The notes beneath the pieces are model-generated. The model did not search any database and was not told where the DNA came from. It worked only from the letters and a program-made list of their open reading frames with translations. Below are positions 9,051-18,233 of a stretch of DNA of 43,222 bases, piece by piece. The position numbers were made by a program, and so were the translations under genes. Each line of letters starts with the position of its first letter. Position 1 is the stretch's first letter. Origin of the DNA: Branchiostoma floridae. Lineage: Eukaryota; Chordata; Leptocardii; Amphioxiformes; Branchiostomatidae. The stretch lies in NCBI RefSeq assembly GCF_000003815.2, contig NW_023365780.1, forward strand, positions 1 through 43,222, given 5' to 3'.

Positions 9051-11019
9051 CCAATAGTTTTGCTCTGTCACCTGTTTATATTTGGAGTTAGACGTGTATG
9101 AAAGATAACATTGCAACAGCTACTGTTGTTCCCATCAAGGGGCTGGTTGTTTTGTCTCAGCATCCTGTTGTAGGTATAAGATGATTCCACACTTGATGCT
9201 GAACACTTGAAAGATCACCAGACCCATGTGACATCTTGTACCTCTGGGTTGACCTGTGGGACAGAAATGTTCATATTATTGCACAACATCAGCAGGCGAG
9301 ATTGTACAATTAGAAACTATGAATGAGCTTAAAACGCTATACTCATTTTCTCTGTAACAATTGTGACTAAGCATGATATATGCACATACATTATACATAC
9401 CCTCACTCTACCCGTTTTAATTCTACAGAGTGCAAACTAGCGTACTCTCATGTCCCTAATAAACGTACCGGGACGTTTATTTTTTTCAGCCTCACAGTCC
9501 ACCCGGTACGTTCTTATTTTGGACGGTACGTTTATTTTTTTTCTGAAAATTGGGGCTTTGCTAAGCCAAGACCCGCAAAGAATTGAAGTTTTGGGGGTTT
9601 CTGCCATATTTCCGCGGTATTTTTACTCAAAATTCCCTATTTTCAGGCGAAACGGCGCGGATTTCCATGAGCGTGTACGCGTACGCGGTACTCTTTCGGT
9701 GATTTCCGTCGATCTCGCTATGACGCTACGAAGTAAATGTTGTTCTTGGGGGAAAATAAAACACCACACTGACGTTTTGAAATACAATTGTTACATAAAT
9801 AACTTTTAGTTTTAATTTAGTAGTAGTTTATAGTCTCTGTTTACATCGTAAACCAGCACCTTGCACGAGGAATTTCCCGCCGGTCTTGTGGTTCCATGCG
9901 CTTTCGGCAGCGAGGCGGAAGAGTGATTCGTTCACACAAGTCCTTGGTTCACATAATAAATGCTGGACGTAAAAATAACAACTATAACATCATTTCCCTT
10001 GTGATATGAGTTTTGACGCCGCAAATTCTCCAAAACGACAAGAATTCGTGGGTAAAAACAGCAAGTTCATAATCATTTCTTAGCGTCACTACGTACCGCC
10101 ACAACTTTCCTTTGTAGATGCATGTGCCATTATGCCGAGGTGGTCACGTCGAAATAAAACTTTCTCTAAGTAGGCTTACTTCTTTGACAAAAATCAACCT
10201 TAGTCTATTTTTCACATAACTAACTTTCTTTTAATAGATTTTTATCGTTTTTATGCCGTAATCACTGTATTTTATGCTACACATCAGAAATCTTGTTGCG
10301 ATATTTTACCTTGGTAAAAGTGGAGTCGTCCACTGACCCCTAGTGACCTTGTTATTCAGCTGCTGCGACGCCATGTTGGAGCAAAACGCAAAGACGGAGA
10401 TTTCCATTTTTGGCCCGCGGAATACGAAAATTGGGACAGCTTACATGCATTTCAAGAACCTAAAACATCAGATACATGAACGGACGGTCTATTTGTAAAA
10501 TCTGCCCATATAGCCTTCCAGTCTGCATAGAAATGACGATGTAGAGAAGGGTAGAAGTGCAAGAGTCTGAGATGAGAAAAAAACGCAACGTGAATTCAAC
10601 AACACTTCGCATAAAATCACATAATTTTGTACAATGTTTCCTTTATTCAATGTCTCCTTCATAAAAAGTCCAAGTTGAACCGACATTTTGCTGATGAAGT
10701 ACAGAAATAAAAAATAAAAAAAACGTGATCACCTCGTGGATAATTTACTAAATAGCGCAGCGTAACGCGGCCGGCCACGCGGCAGTGTTGGCATAGCGGC
10801 CGGACTGAAAATCGTCAGGCCGCGACCGCATTCGACAGGTGACCGCTATAGATTATTTCTTAATGCTTAGGTCAACGGGAAAAATCCAAGGGACCGACGA
10901 AAACTGACAGCATGGCCAGTTACGTGGCCCCTATACTCAGGTGACCCCTAAGGCAGGTTTCACTGCGAATTTTTACCTTTTATTAAAAAATTGAGAAAAC
11001 ATCATGATTCGAACAAGAT
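9051..11019. other. no gene seen
   Basis: About 2 kb without a credible ORF. It contains the short inverted repeat at 9458-9536 and a GC-rich CpG-containing patch near 10760-10850 (GCGGCCGGCC, GCGGCCGGAC). Neither comes with an adjacent gene start I can defend. Confidence 0.4.
9458..9536. repeat. 12-bp inverted repeat pair
   Basis: AATAAACGTACC at 9458-9469 is matched by GGTACGTTTATT at 9525-9536. A further internal palindrome is AATAAACGT/ACGTTTATT at 9458-9480. It may be the decayed end of a DNA element. Confidence 0.5.
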
Positions 11020-11760
11020 ATCTATAGTTCTTCAGCTCATCATTTATAGAACTATCTGATGTGGTTCTTGGTATGTCATAGGGTCTAAGATCAAGATAAC
11101 GGCGAAAACGGAACTTTCCGGGTTCCCGACTTTCGCGGCTAATCCAATGGTTTAAAGCCTTGTAGAAAAAAACAAGTTATTCTTAGTACTCCAATGGCTT
11201 TCTAGTCTCTGTACACTGATTTTATTATAAAATTCGAGTAATAAAGATAACGCACACTTTGGAATCTTGACGTCAAAGCGTCTAAGATTTAGACAACAGT
11301 GAAAAAGGAACTTTCCGGGTCCCCGAATTTCGCGGTTAATCCAATAGTTTAAAACCTTGTAGTTAGGTAACAAAGTAATTTCTAGTGCACAAATGGCTAT
11401 CTGATCTCTGTCTCCTGTTTTAACTTTAAAATTTAAGTAATAGAAGTAACGCACACTTTGGAATCTTGACGTCATAGCATCTAAGATCAAGACAATGGTA
11501 AAAAAGAAGGAAATTTCTGGGTCCCCAACTTTCGCGGTTAATCCAATAGTTTTGAGCCTTGTAATAAGGTAACGAAGTAATTGCTAGTACTCAAATGGCC
11601 TTCTACTCTCCGCCCACTGGTTTTACTATGAAATCCAAGTGATAAAATTAACGCACACTTTGGAATCTTGACGTCATAGCGTCTAAGATGAAGACGACGG
11701 TGAAAAAGGAACTTTCTGGGGTCCCCAAATTTCGCGGCTAACCCGATTCGACTCTGATTT
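11020..11760. repeat. ~200-bp tandem repeat, about 3.5 units
   Basis: The landmark ACGCACACTTTGGAATCTTG recurs at about 11250, 11449 and 11651 (periods 199 and 202), each time followed by ACGTCA and the words GTCTAAGAT and GGAACTTTC (GGAAATTTC in one unit), then TTCGCGG(C/T)TAA. A partial first unit begins near 11070. Units differ at roughly 10-20% of positions, so the array is old. Each full unit carries TTGACGTCA, close to the cAMP-response-element palindrome. Confidence 0.85.
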
Positions 11761-13215
11761 GCGCTTTAGTTGCTTTATACTAAATTATAGCTTTACTTTC
11801 TGGCACTCTGCACAAGTTTACGTCTTCAAACAGGGCAAGATGAATGCAGCGAATACAGAATAACATCTTTGGCATTACATATGCATACTTTCTATATTTT
11901 GACATTCTGGTTGGTATTTTATCTTCCATGAAGGAAACTGTATGAACCATCCATTAAACATCTCTTAACATATGCTCTGTCGACGGCAGAGATCATCATC
12001 TGTTCGAGATCGAGCCTGGCCGAGCCACAAAAGTTACTGTGACATCTCGATAGCTAGAAAAGGTGTCATGATTTCATTCACGGACATCCATGAATGCGAT
12101 TTCTCATGCTATTATGTCATATAGAGAAATAAGATTCAAATGTGGTTAAATGACTTGTGCTTTGTTGTGAAACGACTCACCTTGAGGCGAAATGACGTTG
12201 GAGAACAGACGAAACGACTTGTTACCCCCACAGAGACATCACCACAAAGTATGATCCTCAACAAAATGTCATCAAAAAGACTAGACCATAGGTCCATAGG
12301 TATCAAGGATCAGAATAATGTGCTGGTTGTTAAACCTAATTAAATCGATATCACGCTTCCTAGCGATCCTCGGGTGAAGCACTGAACTACATACACATGG
12401 ACTTTTTTCCTGCTCACTCGTGTGAACACCGAGAAGCCGTCTTTCTTCTGGGATATGGGTATAGAATGCAACACAGTGTATTCCGTATCACCCGCGGTAC
12501 CAGCCCGACCGCGGATAGGTTCGCCCGGAGGGAATCCGCCATAAAGAAAACAACATACGTTTTATCTATTCATTTTATTCGTTTGGCTGATATACGTTTT
12601 AATGCGAAATGCGGTGTCAATTGCAATAACATCAATCCCAACGCTCGAAATCCGGTAATCGAATTTTCGACAGCAGTGCACTCGATTATCCTATGGAAGA
12701 CCTTGTCTTGTGTGATAACCTAAGTTATCATCCGGTCTGGAACACTCGTGTCAAACGTTATCGCGTCCCAGGTATGACACGAATTAATTGCCCAACAGCC
12801 CTGGCTGAATAATATCGGTTTATTCAGTGGTTGTACGTAGAAATCGCCCATGGCTGAGGGCAGTCGGGAGGTTACTGACCTAGGGTATCTGCCATTTGAT
12901 TTATTGAGGCATCGACAGTTTTCATGCTTCACCGGCTACAGTAGCTGACGACAATGTTTTTTTGCAAGTACAACTCAATCATCATCGAAACAATGAAGAA
13001 GCGGCTCTGGCCCTGACCTCTGACAGGCAATATAAGCGGAACAACAGGTTTCCAACGGAGAGTTGAGCGGACGCGAAGCGAAGTCAAAACACGCGTCTGA
13101 GAGGTGCAGACGACATCCCTGTCTTGAGAAGAGGACAACATTGTCTCCAATCCAAGGCTCGGTAAGAGAAACGGGGCATTCTATTGGGATTGCTTCCGTT
13201 TGTTTCGTGATTCAT
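11761..13215. other. no confident gene
   Basis: Some frames between 12370 and 12800 look faintly protein-like (for example EKPSFFWDMGIECNTVYSV on the plus strand) but switch frame and are interrupted. They may be a decayed exon or element. Nothing is recognised. Confidence 0.3.
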
Positions 13216-13248
13216 CTGGTACAAATGTCATAACGACATTTGTACCAG
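13216..13248. repeat. perfect 14-bp hairpin
   Basis: CTGGTACAAATGTC, loop ATAAC, GACATTTGTACCAG. All 14 pairs are canonical. It abuts the minisatellite that starts at 13250. Confidence 0.85.
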
Positions 13249-13249
13249 A

Positions 13250-13682
13250 GGACTGTAACAAAGAAATACATCATGGGCTGTAACAAAGAAATACATCATG
13301 GGCTGTAACAAAGAAATACATCATGGGCTGTAACAAAGAAATACATCATGGGCTGTAACAAATACATCATGCGCTGTAACAAAGAAATACATCATGGGCT
13401 GTAACAAACAAATACATCATGGGCTGTAACAACCAAATACATCATGGGCTGTAACTAACAAATACATCATGGGCTGTAACAAACAAATACATCATGGGCT
13501 GTAACAAACAAATACATCATGGGCTGTAACAAACAAATACATCATGGGCTGTAACTAACAAATACATCATGGGCTGTAACTAACAAATACATCATGGGCT
13601 GTAAAAACCAAATACATCATGGGCTGTAACAAATACATCATGGGCTGTAACAAACAAATACATCATGGGCTGTAACAAATAC
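13250..13682. repeat. 25-bp minisatellite, ~17 units
   Basis: Unit GGGCTGTAACAAACAAATAC-ATCAT. Unit starts fall at 13250, 13275, 13300, 13325, 13350, 13371 and so on to 13667. Units beginning at 13350, 13621 and the last are shortened by 4 bases (AACA lost). Left-hand units read CAAAGAAATAC and right-hand units CAAACAAATAC or CTAACAAATAC, so variants are spatially sorted. Confidence 0.95.
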
Positions 13683-14033
13683 AAAAACAACGATGGTGAG
13701 GATGGTAACTGAGGTAAATGAAAAAAATAATATTATAATAATAAGAAAAAAAGCACTCACAATCACCTTACTGAAATGTATGCCCAGTCCGTGTAGCTGA
13801 GCCACCATGTTTGTTTACACGGCGTCCATGTTGGCGTGTTTTCTTCATACTCTCATCTATTTCTGAATTATACAAACATGTACCTGGTAAACCCATTAGC
13901 AAGAGAGAGCAAGTAAAAAGCAAACAAGGAAGGATGAAACATCACGGATCCTTCTACGAGTAAATGTGAGTCATTGTTAAGTATCAATTAGTAAAATCCT
14001 TTTCTTCAACTATTTTTCAACACCTGAAGTAAG
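13683..14033. other. AT-rich spacer
   Basis: Contains an A/T-rich run near 13715-13755. On the minus strand an ATG in good context near 13810 is followed by splice-donor-like words, but no second exon was found, so no gene is called. Confidence 0.35.
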
Positions 14034-14214
14034 GAATGAACTTTATTGCACGACATTTGTACATGGTACAATTGTAAGGCAACGGTGATAAGTTAATCAA
14101 TACAATGACTCGTCTAAGATCTATAACTACATACATGTATAGTACAGGAATGTGAACATAAATGGCGCATTGACATAGTGTAATTATAATATACAAGTTA
14201 AACAAGTCGGTCTG
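14034..14214 (-). promoter_or_regulatory. LINE copy 1 3' UTR and tail
   Basis: Contains TTGTAC-CAT-GTACAA, a 6-bp stem with a 3-base loop, then GCAATAAAGTTCATTC. The polyadenylation-type AATAAA lies only a few bases before the tail. Copy 1 has a single ATTC, while copy 2 has about four. By analogy with CR1/L2 elements, the stem-loop and terminal short repeat are the likely recognition region for the element's own reverse transcriptase. Confidence 0.7.
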
Positions 14215-17200
14215 TTACTGTACAATAGATTCTCGCTTTTTTAGAGCATTGCACATGTATTGGCCTAAATACGAAGATATGTAGTCTGGACATGACATAA
14301 GTAGATTGAAAGTACATGTGTTCGTCTTTGGTAAAGGTGTGCTAGATTTACTTGTGATCATATCCATTAATTTTTGTCTATCTACGCTATATGCAGGGCA
14401 TGTCATTAGAAAATGATACTCATCTTCAATACCATCTTTACATGAAGGACATTGCCTCTGGTTGGCTGGTACATTACGGTACCGACCTTTTTCAATTTCC
14501 AAGCAGTGTGAACTGATTCTTAATTTGGTTATGTTAACAGCAAAGGCTTTATTACGAACTGACGAAAGGTAATTTTCAAGTGTGAATTGACTTTTGATTT
14601 GGGAATAAGTTTTTAGTTTGTTACAACTCTTTACTTCTTGTCGCCATCCAAAGAGGAATGCGTCTTTAAGACGTTCTTTGAATATGTTTCCAAAGTGTTT
14701 GGCATTAACGGCAGGGTTTAACCAAACACTTTGGAAACCATTCTTGCACAAAATGTCCTGAGCATGTATGATCCAATCTAGTTCTTGTTCAACTGCTCTG
14801 TCATATGCCTTTTTTACAATTCTATCATTGGGTAGAGTACGTAGTCTAAGCCAGTATTTGATAAGTTGTGTTTGTGTGTCAATATACAAAGGGAACATTC
14901 CTAATTCGCCTCTAATGGCGGCGTTTACAGAGCCTCTTGGGACACAGAGTAGCATTTTGCAATAGTTAAGCAGAACATGTTCTAAGTCAGGTATATCATA
15001 GGAAATGGTAGGCTGTTCTAATAAAATATTTCTATTAGCTAGTGTTTTAGAGTTATACAGAACATTCAACTTATCTTTGTATTTCTTAAAACGCACTAGG
15101 ACAGGACGACAAGTTACTGTATCTGATTTCTTTCCAGTACGGGCAACCTTGAGAGCTATATCCTGTACGTTTGATCCCAAGATCGGGGACAGGATATTAC
15201 AAACTTTCTCCCTAATGTTTTCATTTGGACATTCTTGTATATTATTCAAAGTTAAATCTCTGCATTTAACATTGGTTCCTAGTAGCTCACTACAATACAG
15301 TAAAATAGGCTTAACTAGGCTGTTAAACAAATCTAGGGATAAGGAGACAGACGGATTGTAGTTAGATGCCAATAGGGATTTAAGTTTAAACGATGCACGA
15401 AGAGCTTTTAATCTGATTTGTTTAATAGCACGACTGAAAGATCCTGATGGGGTTATGTCTATTCCAAGATACGTATAGGAGTCTGTAATATTTATGGTCT
15501 GGCCCTGTATTTGGAAGGGAGAGCACTGATTTTTGTATGATCGTCCATTTTTTGAGAAAACAATGACCTTAGTTTTGTCCCTGTTGATGGACAATTTCCA
15601 CAGGGAGCAGTAATTATCTAGTTTTCTTAGACACTCCTTTAGTCCTGCTTCTGATCTCGACAGGAGCACGAGATCGTCTGCCCAGAGCAGGCTGCTTATT
15701 GGAGTATCTTTTAGAAATACCGGATCGGATGGCGGTGAGGTTAATAAAGTTGGGAGGTCATTTACAAAAATATTAAAAAGAAGCGGACTTAAGTTACAAC
15801 CTTGACGTACTCCCCGCGTTGATTTGAAGTAATTTGACAAACCTTTAGATGTTTTTACACAGAATTCTACATTGGAATATATGGATTTTATAATACTAAA
15901 GAACTTTCCACCTATACCAGAAGATAAAAGTTTGTAAAATAATCCGTTTCTCCAGACTGAATCAAACGCCTTCCTGAAATCTACAAAACAGGCATACAGT
16001 TTTCCTCCAGGGACAGATATCTGTTGATCTATTAGGGTTTTAAGAATAAATATGTTGTCACTTGTCCGGAAGTCTTTTCGGAAGCCGGACTGAAAGGGAG
16101 ATAATAAGTTTTCGTTTTCAAGACAGTGCTGCAATCGTCTGTTTAATATAAAAGTGAATAGTTTTCCAACACAGCTGGAAATAGCTATCCCTCTGTAATT
16201 TGACGGGTTTGATGTAGCTCCGCTTTTATGTATTGGTACTAAAATGCTTTTGTTCCATACTTGGGGAAAAGTTCCAGACTGTAGGATGATATCGAATAGT
16301 TTTTTTAGTGGTGGGATAAGTTTTGTGTCTCCATATTTCAGCATTTCGTTGAGGATCGAATCGATACCGCATGATTTATTGTTCTTTAGGTTTCGTAATC
16401 CATTTTTAACTTCCTCCTCAGTGATTTCGATATCTAAAGGGTTCCCTGTTTGGTTTTCAAGACTATTAAGGAAGTTGTCTGTTTGTGCTTTATTGTGTTG
16501 GTCCATTGTTGATCTATTATTCATTCTATTGAGAAGTTGAGGCCTTTCTTGCATTATGTGTTTATGAAAGTCTTTGTCAGATGTGTCGCTTTCCACTAGA
16601 TTGTTTAGATTTTTAAAGTGAGTTTTCCAAGCTTCGTGAGTTATGCTGTCATCTACCTGTTGTCTATCATTGTCATTCGTTCTTTGCTGTTTCATCTCTC
16701 TCCAAAATTGTTGTGGGTTTACTTTGCTAAGTTTGCTAAGATTTGTCCATTGCCTCTCTTTAAAGAGTCTCTTTTCTGTTTTTAGTTTTTTCTTATATAA
16801 TTTGAGGTTACAAAAGTATGCATGACGGATATCTAGTTTCCACGGACATCTTGAGAACTGAACAGCCAGTTGATTCAGTTTACGTTTAAGTGAGGCACAA
16901 GATGACGTGTACCATGGTTTACTTTTCTTTTTCTTTTTCTTACTATTCCTGTAAACAATTTTTCTGAGAGACGTATCGGCCACATCAGTGATTATATTAG
17001 TAAATTCCTTCACAGCGTTGTCCACATTTGGGAAGGATTTACTCATAAATTTTTGTAAGCTGGATAATGTTAGGGGTGCTCGTAGTGCTTCAGTGAATTT
17101 TGCATGGGAATCCTCGTCCCATATATATTTTGTTGGTAATGGTTTCGCCGGGATATTCTCTTGCTTCGCATAAGGAGAGTAATTTGTAGCTATGGAACAT

Positions 17201-18009
17201 GACAATGGGCAATGATCAGAGAATACGGAGAGGTTATTAACTTTCAGGTATTGGACTTTGGGGAGGAATTCTGAATTTACGATAAAGTAGTCTACCAGGC
17301 TTGAGCCATTGTACTTGTGGCATGTAAGATTTCCTGATAGATCACCCGGTACCCGTCCATTTAAAATCACGAGGTTGGCTGCGGAGCACAAATCTAACAG
17401 CTGATTACCATATTTATTTACGCCTTTGTCACGGCTGGACCTACGCTGTATATCTTCTTTTAGATCTAAGAGTTCGTGGCTTAAACAGTCATCCTCAATA
17501 AAAGATTCTTGTAAACATGCTATCCTAGCGTTTAGATCACCTATAAGTAATATGTCTCCTTGATTTGAGAATTTCGAAATATCTTGTTGTAAAATGTCGA
17601 AAACCATATTGTTTTTCATTTCGATAGATGAAGAATTTTCGGGGGAGAAATACACGCACCCGACATACAGATCTCGCTCCAGGCCAAAGAAGGTTTTATC
17701 TAGTTTGCACCAGAGAAAATCAGGGTGCTTTGCTGAAAGTTTTGTTACGCCTTTTGAGAATTCATTACGAAACATGATAACTACGCCGCCAGAATTTCTT
17801 CTAGACGACTTCTTAACATTTCTATCACTTCTAATAAAGCTAAAGGGTTCTACTCTAAGGTTTTCCCCTGGCTTAAGCCAGGTTTCTTGTAGACAAACAA
17901 AATCATATTTTTCTAAGCTACAGACAAACTCTTCATCTTCACATTTCCTTCGAAGACCGCCTTGGACGTTCCAAGAACAGAACTTTAGTGCGGCCTTTCG
18001 AATTGACAT
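14215..18009 (-). CDS. LINE ORF2: APE endonuclease + reverse transcriptase (1264 aa)
   Basis: Replication protein that nicks target DNA and primes reverse transcription there. Residues 8-275 form an exonuclease-III/APE-type endonuclease: FCSWNVQGG (10-18), CLQETWL (39-45), GVVIMF, LLIGDLNAR (154-162), LVDYFIVNS and the catalytic FSDHCPLS (263-270). Residues about 545-855 form the reverse transcriptase: NYRGIAIS, SGFRKDFRTSDNIF, CFVDFRKAFDSVWR (674-687), GVRQGCNLSPLLFNIF, the active site LLWADDLVLLS (774-784) and YTYLGID. The core motif reads WADD where FADD/YADD is usual. The C terminus (about 1160-1215) has RISSHCLEIEKGRY and CPSC...YHFLMTCP, a Cys/His module seen in related LINEs. No RNase H domain is seen. 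The ATG lies 224 nt after the ORF1 stop. The frame is intact. Confidence 0.95.
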   Translation of the reverse strand: MSIRKAALKFCSWNVQGGLRRKCEDEEFVCSLEKYDFVCLQETWLKPGENLRVEPFSFIRSDRNVKKSSRRNSGGVVIMFRNEFSKGVTKLSAKHPDFLWCKLDKTFFGLERDLYVGCVYFSPENSSSIEMKNNMVFDILQQDISKFSNQGDILLIGDLNARIACLQESFIEDDCLSHELLDLKEDIQRRSSRDKGVNKYGNQLLDLCSAANLVILNGRVPGDLSGNLTCHKYNGSSLVDYFIVNSEFLPKVQYLKVNNLSVFSDHCPLSCSIATNYSPYAKQENIPAKPLPTKYIWDEDSHAKFTEALRAPLTLSSLQKFMSKSFPNVDNAVKEFTNIITDVADTSLRKIVYRNSKKKKKKSKPWYTSSCASLKRKLNQLAVQFSRCPWKLDIRHAYFCNLKLYKKKLKTEKRLFKERQWTNLSKLSKVNPQQFWREMKQQRTNDNDRQQVDDSITHEAWKTHFKNLNNLVESDTSDKDFHKHIMQERPQLLNRMNNRSTMDQHNKAQTDNFLNSLENQTGNPLDIEITEEEVKNGLRNLKNNKSCGIDSILNEMLKYGDTKLIPPLKKLFDIILQSGTFPQVWNKSILVPIHKSGATSNPSNYRGIAISSCVGKLFTFILNRRLQHCLENENLLSPFQSGFRKDFRTSDNIFILKTLIDQQISVPGGKLYACFVDFRKAFDSVWRNGLFYKLLSSGIGGKFFSIIKSIYSNVEFCVKTSKGLSNYFKSTRGVRQGCNLSPLLFNIFVNDLPTLLTSPPSDPVFLKDTPISSLLWADDLVLLSRSEAGLKECLRKLDNYCSLWKLSINRDKTKVIVFSKNGRSYKNQCSPFQIQGQTINITDSYTYLGIDITPSGSFSRAIKQIRLKALRASFKLKSLLASNYNPSVSLSLDLFNSLVKPILLYCSELLGTNVKCRDLTLNNIQECPNENIREKVCNILSPILGSNVQDIALKVARTGKKSDTVTCRPVLVRFKKYKDKLNVLYNSKTLANRNILLEQPTISYDIPDLEHVLLNYCKMLLCVPRGSVNAAIRGELGMFPLYIDTQTQLIKYWLRLRTLPNDRIVKKAYDRAVEQELDWIIHAQDILCKNGFQSVWLNPAVNAKHFGNIFKERLKDAFLFGWRQEVKSCNKLKTYSQIKSQFTLENYLSSVRNKAFAVNITKLRISSHCLEIEKGRYRNVPANQRQCPSCKDGIEDEYHFLMTCPAYSVDRQKLMDMITSKSSTPLPKTNTCTFNLLMSCPDYISSYLGQYMCNALKKRESIVQ

Positions 18010-18233
18010 TCTTACTCAAAGGCACCAAGTTAGGATGGACCAGTGACGTCGAGGTATACAACAATACAAGCATGGTTACATATGTATGTAGAGTGAATAG
18101 ATACAAGACTCACAACATATGTGCATGATATAAATCAATGTGTACTATTACTAAATAATGTTAGGAAAATGAAAGATTATCACCTGGGGTATGTATCTGT
18201 TCACATGTTGGCAGTTGGGCGAAAGATTCAAGT

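Noticed and set aside
12480-12545. tRNA-like GGTTCGCCCGG word
   Set aside because: No A-box, acceptor-stem pairing or cloverleaf could be formed around it.
13250-13682. CRISPR-like array
   Set aside because: Units are contiguous 25-bp tandem repeats with no unique spacers, in eukaryotic DNA. It is a minisatellite.
13780-13870. Minus-strand first exon MVAQLHGLGIHFS
   Set aside because: Only one short exon candidate with ambiguous donor and no downstream partner before the LINE.
15005-15361. Plus-strand 118-codon open frame inside LINE ORF2
   Set aside because: It is antisense to intact reverse-transcriptase coding sequence and recurs antisense to copy 2. It is a shadow frame.
17594-18046. 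150-codon plus-strand frame opposite the endonuclease
   Set aside because: Antisense shadow of ORF2, duplicated at 36755-37207 for the same reason.
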